In this document: positions 1-9,536 of the stretch, in pieces
Numbering within the stretch: position 1 is the stretch's first letter
How the letters are laid out: every line of letters begins with the position of its first letter
Origin: Undaria pinnatifida
Taxonomy: Eukaryota > Sar > Phaeophyceae > Laminariales > Alariaceae
Reading direction: 5' to 3'
NCBI GenBank assembly: GCA_012845835.1
Contig: JABAKD010000010.1
Coordinates: forward strand, 5,271,288 to 5,335,287
Length of the DNA: 64,000 nucleotides
Made by a program: the position numbers and the translations under genes
Notes under the pieces: model-generated
Told to the model about the DNA's origin: nothing
Databases searched by the model: none
Seen by the model: the letters and a program-made list of their open reading frames with translations, nothing else

Positions 1-124
1 TGAGGCAATCAGCACCACGTCTACTCCAACAGGCATAACAGCGATAGCGCCAAAAACTTACAAATCGAAGCGTATCAACTTTGTATTTACTTAGCCTACC
101 ACTGGTTGAAGGAAAGCTAGTTAC

Positions 125-3100
125 CTTTTCGGCCCGGGACAGGTCGGCAGTCCAATCATCAATCGAAGTGTCGCTGGGGCGGGGACGGGAAGGATGCCAT
201 GCGCAGTCCACACTGTGCCCTGGACCACAGAGAATCAGGTACAGGCACCATGTATCAGGGAGAGCGTTATACTAAATACATAGTTCGCACAACTGTCGTT
301 TGTTCTTCGTACCAACCAATGCCATCGACCTCGAGAAAAAATGAAAAAACGAGCTTGGGCTCTGGTGAACACGTGAGACATTCTTAGTTTTAGGCCATGG
401 TGTGATGCAGACGGAGTGAAGGCCGCAACGATACGACGTGTTGCGCGCAGTTCGCAATCTACTGGTACTGCACGTCTATCGTTTCCTAGTGAGTTCGTCA
501 AAAAAGGCAAGTCAATAACGCATTGGCGTGGGGGGTATCATGGCGCAACCCACGATTCTGACCTCACTGAAAGGAAGAGCAGAGCAGTAGACCCTTTCGA
601 CGCCAAGAAGGTGCAGCGCGTACACGACTCCGACGGTGTCGATGATGCTGTCGATTGCCCCTACCTCGTGAAAATGCACCTGAGAAAGTAGCGGTCGTTT
701 CAACAAGGCCTCTTTTCACTATTTCCGCGAGGTGGCCGCTGAGGGCAGCAAGTAGCTCACAAGGTTAAACAAGCCTCCGTGCACGCCGCAGTCACTGCTC
801 GTGCCGAGGAGTACTCGCCAGCACCAACTCTTGACAGTCTCCGAACGCTACAATTACGTTGCCTACCTGGTCAAGCGTCGATCCGTGCGTCTTCGCTTCC
901 GCCTCGCCAAGAGCAGTAAACACAGCGATGCTGCGTTCCTTCACTTCGGCGGGAAGGCCTGACTCCGCCAGCATTTCACTGATGACACCCAGGTTTCGGA
1001 TGGGGCCGTGTTGGAAATCGTCGCCAGCATCTGCTTCAAGGCAACATTGTCGCAACGAGACAGGGTAACAGTAGCAATGCTCTTGTGCGTCGAAAATTTA
1101 ACCCGCGCATACGTAACGATATGATACGATGCGATACGATATGATATGCTATGCTATGATATGCTATGGCATGATATGATGTATACCAGGTATGCATATT
1201 ATTTGATGCATATATCTAAAGTTGAAAATGGGCGAAATAATCAATGAATTGGGTTTTCAGTGAACGATATGACCGTGTTAACACAAAACGTGTTTTGCAG
1301 ACAGCACAAGCTGCACAATATAGTTGGAATCGGGCCTGCGCACCGCACACACATTCGCTACTTCGGCATCATACCCCCCCACACCGGGGACGCCGGAAGA
1401 CGGTATACCTAGGGTCTCTGCATTTATACGCGCGTTTGAAAAACACGTCGCCAGAACGACACAACTTGTCATCCACAATCACTGACACACGAATCATACT
1501 TAACCCTCGTGGAACTCAATAAAAAATCCCCTAAAAGTTCCAATCAGTTTCTCCTCAAAAGTGTGGGTGGGATGACACGCTATATGGTTTAATTTGATCA
1601 CCTGTTGGGTGCGTTCCTGAGGATGTTGCGGATTCCGGAGTTTGACCTCCGCCGGTGGCATCTTCGTGCACGTGGTTGGCACCGTGGCCGTCATTTGGAC
1701 TACCGTCATGGCTTTCGCTCTGAGTCTGGTTAAGGCCGTGGTCGTGACTATGGCTATGACCATGTCCATGGCTATGGCTATGGCTGTGGCTATGGCTATG
1801 GCTGTGGCTATGGCTATGCGTGTGGTCATGTTCGCCGACCGGGTCAACGGACGCCTTCGGTGCCGGTGTTGGCCGGTGTCCATACTTGCTGGCGACCTTA
1901 ACGTGAGCGGCGGCGACGGAGCCCTGCGCAGTCACGGCAGAGAAACGAAGGGCGGTTCGCCGACTGGGGTGTTTAGGGTGCTCGCGATGACGTACTGGCC
2001 ATAGTGTGAGAGGTGATGCCATTAAATAGCTGTGTACTGCTGTGAAACACAAGCCAATCACGTAGTTGTTCCGCAACAACTGGATCCGCTAAAGGAACGG
2101 AGGTTTTCCGATCAAAATGTGCGGCTTCGAGATGGAACACCTAATGATCCCGTGTTGCTTCTGCGCTGGACGTTCGCTGCCAAGGTCAAAGCCTGTCCGA
2201 GAGCGAATGTGACTTGCGCCGTCAAGTGCTTACATGACCAGAAATAACAGGTTTCTCCCCGATACTACCCACCATCGGCTACGTGAACGAAGGTCGGCGC
2301 TACTGTAGGTGACCGTGCTTGCTTTGACACCACGTTTCTTGAGCCAGTGTAAACACTGGCGACGATCGGAGGCGACAACGAGGCCAATGGTGAATTCGCA
2401 AACAACTGGACCACGCGGCACATGTATCGCTGGAGACTCTTTTTGCGAGAGGTCTTAAAAGACCTCGTGCTACGAGGAATGTAACTCTTCGAGAGGAATG
2501 CAACTCACCATTCCTTTCGTGACATGCTGCAATTCGATATTCCACTCGTCCTTGATGGAGGAGATAGTCCTGAGTCCGGCCAATAGCTCCTCCAAGGGAG
2601 CACCCTGCGCATGACCGTAATACGTGTTGACAAAGGAACCGGTTCAGTGGTAACCGAAATGATTTGGTGGGACAGAACAGAGAGCGTTTCCATGCCGCTC
2701 CAAAATATACTTTGTACTAACATAGTCTACTCGTGTACGCATATATGGACACTTGGAACCTGGTACCTGGTATTCGTTTAAGTCTATACCTGGTGTAGAG
2801 CTCGCCTAATAATCCGGTCGCCCCGATCTTTAAGGGGGTGGGCTGTTCGCGTTTGCGAGCTAGGAAGCACTTCCTGGTGGAATCGAGGTACGGGCGTAGA
2901 TGCAACCCAACCCCTAACCCTAAACCTAACCCTAACCCGGACCCAAACCGGCGAGAAACGCGGCTGCGCCGCCTTCCGGTATTTTTTTTATTACAGTATT
3001 CTGATCTGCGGACCACCACAAAACCCTCGGCCAATGAGAGGGCGTAAGAACTACCCTCCAAGATCCGGACGGCCACATTGGTAGATCTGCTGCTGGTGTA

Positions 3101-4245
3101 CACGAGCGACGTGTACTTGAGCCATCCCAAAAACTTCATATTTCAAAATTCATGGAGCGAGTGGTGTTGCGTGAAGTGACGCAGGTCTCTTCCTCGACCT
3201 TGTTGCTTCTAACATCCGCTTCGGAGGAGAATCGGTGTTCGGTGTTCGGGCTTTGGCGAACCTCGTCGGCCGTGTTCTTATTTCTGGGCGAAGTTACAGA
3301 GTTGACTTATGGCCGATCCACGCCGACCGATAATGTTTTAGACAGTTAATAATATAGTTCTACTGGTACCGGCGGTACCACGTATAATATTCCTGGTATC
3401 GTACTGCTATCCCAGATGCCTGGTTATACGAGGTGCCTGGTTATACCAGGTGCCTGGTATGCATAATGCGTGTTGATTCGGCATTTGTGTGTCGATTCCG
3501 CAGCGCACTGTAGGTATGCCAGTACCTGGTACCTGGTAAGCTTCTTGACACGTGAGAGACAGAAAGTCACCTCTGGTGCCATGATTGGAGCTCGAACGGT
3601 CAGTTGTACGCCAAACATGATCGCATCCCCTGCCAGAGGGTCTAGGGTAATACGTCCTTCAACTTGTACTAACTGCCGTATACTCGCTGCACGCTGCAGA
3701 CTGGAACTCAGAGAGATTTGCCCCACTACTGTCTACCAGGTTTCGTAGAACGAAAGAGGATCGCGGTCATGCTTCATATCAGCTGCTTCGTACCAGGTAT
3801 GACATGTACCAGGCATAAATCTGGTACGGTTTACGTACGAATCTGGTACGGCTTACGTACTACAGAGTACATGTTCCAGCTGTCAAGTATAGGCTAGACT
3901 TCTGGTGTGCTTCTGCATATCGCATGTACTGCTGTGATGTGGTTCCGTGGAACATATGGGCACCTCATCCTGCAGGAGATCCCCAGGCTACGCGGGGCAG
4001 AATCCCGAGGTTACCGTACTGGTTGGAGCATTGGAGGCTGAGACCAGGCTCCTCCAGCAGTTTAGCATAATCAGGTTCAGCGTGGAAGCTTGTGCTGTAC
4101 TTGACTGGCAGCAGGGCAGAGCCAGGAGACAGCGTGGACGCACGTAAAACGTACAACGTTCCAGCAGACTCACCGCATCTAACAAAGCCGCCAGCAGCAT
4201 ATCCCCAGCCACCCCACTGAAGCAGTCCAAGTATGCAATCTTCAT
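125..4245 (-). CDS. larC: LarC-type nickel-insertion protein, six exons, 3' end beyond window
   Basis: Family role: LarC (DUF111) is the CTP-dependent enzyme that inserts nickel into the pincer cofactor used by lactate-racemase-type enzymes. Exons I read (minus strand): 4174-4245, 2509-2604, 1602-1923, 867-1030, 568-679 and 125-212. Every junction is GT-AG and in phase, giving about 284 residues before the left edge. The ATG at 4245 opens [20 protein letters not shown], the family N-terminus. Exon 2 gives the [10 protein letters not shown] helix. Exon 3 holds a long His/Ser run ([18 protein letters not shown]), as in many LarC proteins. Exon 4 ends in EAEAKTHG, exon 5 opens [17 protein letters not shown], and exon 6 carries [12 protein letters not shown]. 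The GELVTPTG segment and the C-terminal domain are not in the window. Intron 1 is 1.57 kb. The gene is divergent from rbfA. The family is mainly prokaryotic, but the spliced structure argues against contamination. I see no sorting signal. Confidence 0.9.
1110..1180. repeat. ATGAT/ATGCT-type microsatellite in larC intron 3
   Basis: Degenerate run of ATGATAC, ATGATATG and ATGCTATG words between larC exons 3 and 4. It is simple-sequence DNA with no coding role apparent. Confidence 0.7.
2605..4173 (-). other. larC intron 1
   Basis: This 1.57-kb intron separates the first 24 codons from the rest of larC. It contains a short telomere-like tract (2904-2938), many TACCTGGTA/TACCAGGTA words (about 2750-2790, 3360-3540, 3785-3850), and open frames that match nothing I know. 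The flanking exons read straight across as ...[14 protein letters not shown]..., so no coding sequence is missing here. Confidence 0.7.
2904..2938. repeat. Interstitial telomere-like tract (CCCTAA)n
   Basis: About 35 bp of CCCTAA-type words with small variations (CCCCTAACCC, TAAACC, TAACCC) inside larC intron 1. The G-rich strand is the minus strand and reads as TTAGGG-type repeats. Confidence 0.75.
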
Positions 4246-4463
4246 AGCTACACGCGAGTGCTGGCGGGAACAAAGCGGTCCGCTAACTCTTGTCTCTACC
4301 AACTCTGATGTGGTACTACTGCTGCTGTGTGCTGCGTGCTGCACCTCAGATCTCAGGTGTCTCCACCAAGGGTTTCCATCTGAGAGGGCGACGTTTTTGT
4401 TATGAGGGGTTGATGTTCTGATACTCCCTCGCCGACGTTGGCAGCTGGGACACACAACCAGCG
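4246..4463. promoter_or_regulatory. Shared intergenic region between divergent larC and rbfA
   Basis: Only 218 bp separate the ATG of larC (minus) from the ATG of rbfA (plus), so both 5' UTRs and both core promoters must lie here or overlap the coding regions. I see no clear TATA box. Function is inferred from position only. Confidence 0.5.
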
Positions 4464-5258
4464 ATGGCTCTCCGCTTCCTGCTGACCGCAGCCGCATTCT
4501 TCTCCTTCAAAGGGTGCTGTGAAGTGCATAGCTTCGTTGGTGCACCCGCGATATCACGACGAGTGTTCTCGCAGCAGCAAAGCTCGTTGGTAGGCCATGG
4601 ACGGTGTTGGAGGAACGGCTTGCGAAGACCACGTGATAGTCACCGCCGAGAGGTAGCTCCGACGATGATGGCCAGGGGCAGCGCTTTCAGGTCCACTGGG
4701 GAGTCGAAGCGACAAGCTCGGGTATCTCAGCTCGTGACGGGAGAGCTCGCAAAGATCTTGAGGCTGGGGCACGGGATCAAAACGAAGGACAAGATTGATG
4801 ACGACGTGCGATGCAAGATAGCCGTGGTTGACGTTGATATGTCACCCGACCTGCGTACAGCGAAGGTTTTCATCTCTGTTTACGGGGATGTGTTGGAGAA
4901 GCGAGAGGCCTACGCGTGGTGTGTCAAAAACACCAAGTCGATCAGGATGGCCCTGGCGACCGAGCTGAAGGGGATGAAGCGGGTGCCAGAGCTGTTTTTC
5001 AGGGACACGGATATCGGCGCGGCGGTGGATTTGATGGCGTTAATTGATAGGGTTTCGGAAAGCGATGAGGCTAGCGCGGCGGCGGCGGCGGGGGGCAGCA
5101 GCAGCGGCGGCGATGAGTACGGCGAAATAGACGGGTTTGAGGACCTGACGGAAGAAGATTTTTTCACGTTTGATTTCGATGAGGATGAGAACGATGAGAA
5201 CGAGGACGACGTCGGCTTTGACCTTGAAGAAGAGGAGAGTGACGGTGACTTGCAGTAA
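4464..5258 (+). CDS. rbfA: Plastid-targeted ribosome-binding factor A
   Basis: Single exon of 264 codons plus stop. RbfA binds the small ribosomal subunit and supports maturation of 16S rRNA, so this copy should act in plastid ribosome assembly. Residues 1-24 form a hydrophobic signal peptide (MALRFLLTAAAFFSF...). The expected cleavage HS|FVGAP, with Phe at +1 followed by Arg/Ser-rich residues, is the ASAFAP-type entry signal of secondary red plastids. The RbfA KH-like domain covers roughly residues 80-200: RVSQLVTGELAKIL, then VDVDMSPDLRTAKVFIS, then IRMALATELKGMKRVPELFF and D-x-DIGAAVDL. Bacterial RbfA is about 120-135 residues. The surplus is the presequence plus a very acidic tail (about 210-264, Asp/Glu-rich) of unknown role. 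It is divergent from larC. The start is the first ATG and the only one that keeps the signal peptide. Confidence 0.92.
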   Translation: MALRFLLTAAAFFSFKGCCEVHSFVGAPAISRRVFSQQQSSLVGHGRCWRNGLRRPRDSHRREVAPTMMARGSAFRSTGESKRQARVSQLVTGELAKILRLGHGIKTKDKIDDDVRCKIAVVDVDMSPDLRTAKVFISVYGDVLEKREAYAWCVKNTKSIRMALATELKGMKRVPELFFRDTDIGAAVDLMALIDRVSESDEASAAAAAGGSSSGGDEYGEIDGFEDLTEEDFFTFDFDEDENDENEDDVGFDLEEEESDGDLQ

Positions 5259-6213
5259 CCTAAGCGGGGGGGGTGCGATTCGCATGTTTTTCGATTTATC
5301 CCAGCTGCCAGTCGTTACGTTTCGTTCGGTTGTTGAACTGGGAGACTGGGAGTACGGCGGCGGTGCTCGTGGACGTACGTATGAAAGGGGCGGAGTTGCT
5401 ATTAATAGTTGCTTTTCTGCCCGTGATCACGTGCATACTGTACTCGTTTTGTGTACGGGCGTTCGTTTTGCTTTACCGGTTTTTCGGACTCGCCCAACTT
5501 CAGTACGAGTAGTTCTTCCAGCCTGGTGCCCCCTGTTGCTCTCGCGCTGCTTGTGGTTTTGTTCTTTTTTTTGCGTTTTACGGCGAGAGCCTTCATCACG
5601 TTATGATATTAGCGAAAAAATGAGTCGCCGGTCCAGCGTGCATTTGGCGATATACTGGGAATCCTTAATAACGGTAGTTGGTTAGCTTCCGGAACACCTG
5701 CAGGAACATAGTCCTTTGATGAGTGTTTTTAGTAATGCATGATGGCGTCGGACACGCCTAATTTTGGCCTTTTTTCGAATCGGTGTTGTTTCATTTGGGA
5801 GCACTGGATCGCGACAATTTCTTGTTTTTCTGGTTTTCCTGGAACAGCGAGAAATGGAATCTCGACACAAGCTACATTACATTTTTTATGAATCTATGGA
5901 TGGCGCAATACTCATGGCCCAGCCCCATCTTGACATTAGTTGTGAATCCGTCACTTGCTCATCATCTATCTCGTTTTTCGTCTGCCTGGAATGACATTTC
6001 TATGAATCCACGGATGGTGGCTCATGGCCCACTCGTCGTGACATTATTTGTGAGTCCATGATTTGCTCACCATTTCCTTTTCATCTGTCTGAAATGTGCT
6101 GGAATGCTTTCTGTCTGGTAGCTGTTCGTGGTTACTCCATGGATGGCGCATGGCTCACAGCGCATAGCTTGTCTCGTTGCATTGGTTTTGAAGTCATTCT
6201 TTGCTCGTCATTA
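5259..6213 (+). other. 3' flank of rbfA, T-rich, with degenerate ~110-bp tandem units
   Basis: No gene is supported here. The first part is presumably the rbfA 3' UTR. From about 5886 to 6215 there are three diverged copies of a roughly 110-bp unit. Each has an ATGGATGG-like word, a CTCATGGCCCA/GCTCACAGCGC word and a TTGCTC(A/G)(T/C)C word. Confidence 0.5.
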
Positions 6214-7373
6214 GAGTGTTTGCGAAAGTACGTTTTTAGAAATTTACTTTTTCAAAAATTGTCCCGAAGGCAATATTTGCGGTAAATTTTTGAAAAAAAG
6301 GCAAAAATGTACTTCGTCGAAGGTAGGTTTTGATCAAAAGTTACGGTAAATTTTGTCTCTCTGTTTCATTGGCCTACAATACACCGAGCATTTGTCCGAG
6401 ACAGAACGCCTCTGCAAGGGTCTATAGCGCCCCAACCACGGGACAAACAGGACAAGCACCGCTGTTTGCACAGCAGCAGTACAAGCAACGAACGCACGGA
6501 GGATGGAGAGGGTAGTACCCTGAGCACGACGCACAGGCGTAACATCAGAGATATGCAGCAGGCCGGTGATGAACCGTCTGTCTGTTGCTGCCCTCTGCGT
6601 CCGTGACCAAGGGTTCACGCTTGCTGCAAGCTGTGGTGAACTTCTCGCAGCTGGCGGAGTCGAACGCACGCACGCGGAGAGGAGCCTCAACGCAGAGAGC
6701 GACACCACGCGCCTTGATTGCGGCTATCGTGTGCCGCATCTGGCAAGATAGGACTCGTATCGGTCCATCTGTGCGACAGCAGCCACCGCGCTTCTCCAAC
6801 ATCACCGCGACTGAAGCGTGGCATGACTTTTGGTTTAGGGCAGAGGAGCGGAAACTCCTCTGCCCTAAACCGCTGCGTGCAGATTCTTCGCAGGGTGGTG
6901 CTTCGCAATAACAGGTCCACGTTCCATGGGGAAACTGCGCTTCGCCTTCCCTTCCGTCGCATGAGGAAGGCGTTGCTCTGCTTGTAGCACGTGTAATGAG
7001 GTAGTCCCTGCTCACAAGGTGTTTTTACGCGCGAGACAGACCGCCATACCTCTAATTTGTAGTCTGTTGGGTGCTTGCATGTACCGTGTTCCAGGTACTG
7101 CTGCACCTGAAACGAGAGGCTCGAGACATGAGTACGTACAACGAGTACTCGTATCGTATAGTACTATAGAGCAGTAACTCGCACTGCTGCTGCTGTACTC
7201 GTACGTATATTACAATCGCGCACATCCCCGTTTCCCTTCTAAATTTCGGAGGCGTCGCCTGCAGGATTTTGTTTACCGCTAGCGCAAACACACCAAAAAC
7301 TCGGTGGGAAGGCAATTTACTTTTTTTAGCGGAAGGCAAGTAAATTTTTAGAAACGTATTTTCGCAAACACTC
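6214..7373. mobile_element. Non-autonomous DNA transposon with terminal inverted repeats (1.16 kb)
   Basis: The left end opens GAGTGTTTGCGAAAGTACGT and the right end, read in reverse, opens GAGTGTTTGCGAAAATACGT. Similarity continues for about 35 bp through AAATTTAC. Flanks carry TA at 6212-6213 and 7374-7375. The sequence can also be parsed as a 3-bp ATT duplication with ends shifted by one base, so a Tc1/mariner-like (TA) origin and a 3-bp-duplication origin are both open. There is no transposase reading frame, so it would need a helper in trans. It sits between the convergent 3' ends of rbfA and the HECT gene and holds the perfect hairpin at 6832-6871. Confidence 0.7.
6832..6871. repeat. 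Perfect 17-bp hairpin with 6-nt loop
   Basis: Arms 6832-6848 (GGTTTAGGGCAGAGGAG) and 6855-6871 are exact reverse complements around CGGAAA. It lies near the middle of the 1.16-kb inverted-repeat element. Confidence 0.9.
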
Positions 7374-8291
7374 TATTACCTCTTTTTTTATCTGTCTGAG
7401 ATGCACCTGGTACGTCCTCTGTTTGGCAGCTTGTGGGCACGGAACTGGTATATCTACGAAGGACTAGTGCATTCGGAGCCAGGGTGTGCTGGATGTCGTT
7501 GGGTTGAATAGAAGAACGGTTGAACGTGAAATAACACATATACCCATGATTCATGGCGGTCATCTCAGCCAAAAGTGTTGTGACGCTCACACGCTCTGGT
7601 AAGATATGCCCTGGATTATTTTCCGGGAACGCACGACCAGGTACCTGGTATCAAGTAACGGTACGGTACTGGTGTTGCTGCATGTTCCCCCGTTGACGTG
7701 TTGGTTCGACCCTAGCCGGTTCTTGGGCACTGCTTACCTCCGAACTGTCCAATCGATCAATTAACCGACTGACATGGATATATTTAACTTCATCCGCTGA
7801 TTCGATGCATATCCGAGGCTGTTCGATAGATCACCGCATCCCAAGGGTTCATATGAAAACGATGGTATGTAATTTTACTGGCTTATACTGACACGAGGTC
7901 CTGGGACTTCCCTCCAAGAAGGCAGTCATCTACTGTTGTTTCCCTACAGTAAGGTTGGGAGTTGTATCAAAGTACGAGTCTCCAAGACCCGCCGCCCTGC
8001 TTCACTCCAGTCTCCCCCGCACCACGGCTCTGCCCGCGCCTGAGCATCAACGCGCACGACTTTCACAAGTTTACACGCTGGAATCCACGAAAAAAACGAA
8101 CGCCTATATCAACCAGTACCTTCCAACGCAACTGGCTGCAAGGCAGGTGCGTTCGGTTCCCTAGGTTTGCCTAAGGTTTCTGTCGTGGAAAGCTCGAAAC
8201 AAACACCTCAGGGACAGCACGGCGACACATATCGTTGGCGCTGCGTTACAGTGGATGGTAAAAGCGCATGATACCCCAGTGGCACTGACGT
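7374..8291. other. Spacer and probable 3' UTR of the HECT gene
   Basis: Downstream of the HECT stop codon (minus strand). I see no gene. A palindromic ACCAGGTACCTGGTA word occurs near 7628. Confidence 0.5.
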
Positions 8292-9536
8292 TTACTCAAG
8301 ACGGCTGCTGTCGCCGCCGCTTTGCTCCCTGGTATTCCGATTGGCGCCTTCGGTTTCCCAACCGGGCATCTCGTTGTCGGCTAAGCGGAAGTCGGCGTCC
8401 ATCTCGATGCAGTTGTACATGGTATAGATGAGCTTTTTGGCCATCACCTCGTCCGAAGAGTAACGCGGCAAATTGATGGAGAAGAAGCAAGTATGCGCTT
8501 TCGGGAGGTACTGGTCCGGGTCTTCCCTGGCCCCCTCTCCGGTCGGACTATGTATCTTGAACTTCTGGTGGAAGTCAGCCGCCTGCGAGGGCAGTCGAGA
8601 GCGCGCCCACACGAATCGCAGGAACTGCGAGCGATCGCGGTCGTCGAAGGCTCGCAGCACCCTCCAGAAGGACTGAATGTGTGCGTCAGACGGAGACATG
8701 TCGTCGTCGTACTCCGTGTTACGCTCTAGCAAGTCTACGTCTACGCCCGGCCGCCCGCATGCCTGCAGCTCGATCTCCTCCCACGTAAACAGCGGGAGAG
8801 CAGCCCTCGGGACTACCGAGGTAAAGCCATCCCTTACGGCAAACAGCGCCCTGTCTCCCTCACGAAGCCACGCCTGCGCCACTTCTTGAGCGTAAAGCGA
8901 CAAATCCGAAGATTTCGCGAATGCTCCTCCTCGCATCCCAGGACCAAACCTCGCTATCCTCTTGCGCGCGACGGCTGCCCTAGTGGAGCCTCCGTGCACC
9001 CCTGCCAGGACAGACTCCATCGTAAAGTCTTCCAGACTGACGAGGTCCGCTCTTTCATCTCCCCTTGATTTTTTTCGTCTCATAGAGGCTACCCTCTCTT
9101 GAATACTTTTGACAAATGCGTGCGCCGTGGCGTCGATATGCGTAAGGTCCGCTTCCTGCAGTGCTTCTCCTACTAGCCCCTTCCAGAAAATTCGCGAGAG
9201 CCTCCACGGGGCTGCCACGCGACAACGAAGAGCGATTCCCATGAGCTGCCCTAGGAATCTGTACATGCGTATATAGCGCTGCTGCTGGACGTCGCCCTTA
9301 ACCATAAATTCTACGTCTGGACCATGCCCCCCGCCGTCTGATGCCGTGCTTGGTGTGGGCTCTAGAATAGGGAGCAGGCTCTGCCCGAGTAGGTGAAGGG
9401 TCGAGCCAAGCGCTTGCTCGACGCTTCCGCCGGCTGTGGTCGACGGAAATTTAGACGTGAGCTCAGAGGCAACTTGGGTGAATATTTCTCGGTAGGGTCC
9501 ACCGTAGTCGTCGACGCCTTCTCCTTCGAACTTCAC
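8292..9536 (-). other. HECT gene exon 11: catalytic HECT domain
   Basis: Opens VKFEGEGVDDYGGPYREIF, the start of the HECT N-lobe, directly after acceptor AG at 9537-9538. The N-lobe continues with LGQLMGIALRCRVAAP and a fairly long insertion. The C-lobe has the thioester site LPKAHTCFFSINLP; the predicted catalytic Cys codon is at 8487-8489. About 30 residues of polar tail follow, so there is no Phe four residues from the end as in NEDD4-type ligases. The stop is TAA at 8292-8294. Confidence 0.93.

Noticed and set aside
1-124. Possible next larC exon in the first 80 bases (minus strand AIAVMPVGVDVVLIAS)
   Set aside because: No acceptor in the right phase and no match to the GELVTPTG segment expected after exon 6; probably still intron.
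3424-3726. Minus-strand open frame in larC intron 1 with plausible splice sites
   Set aside because: LarC exons 1 and 2 join in phase without it, the peptide matches no family I know, and no partner exons are visible.
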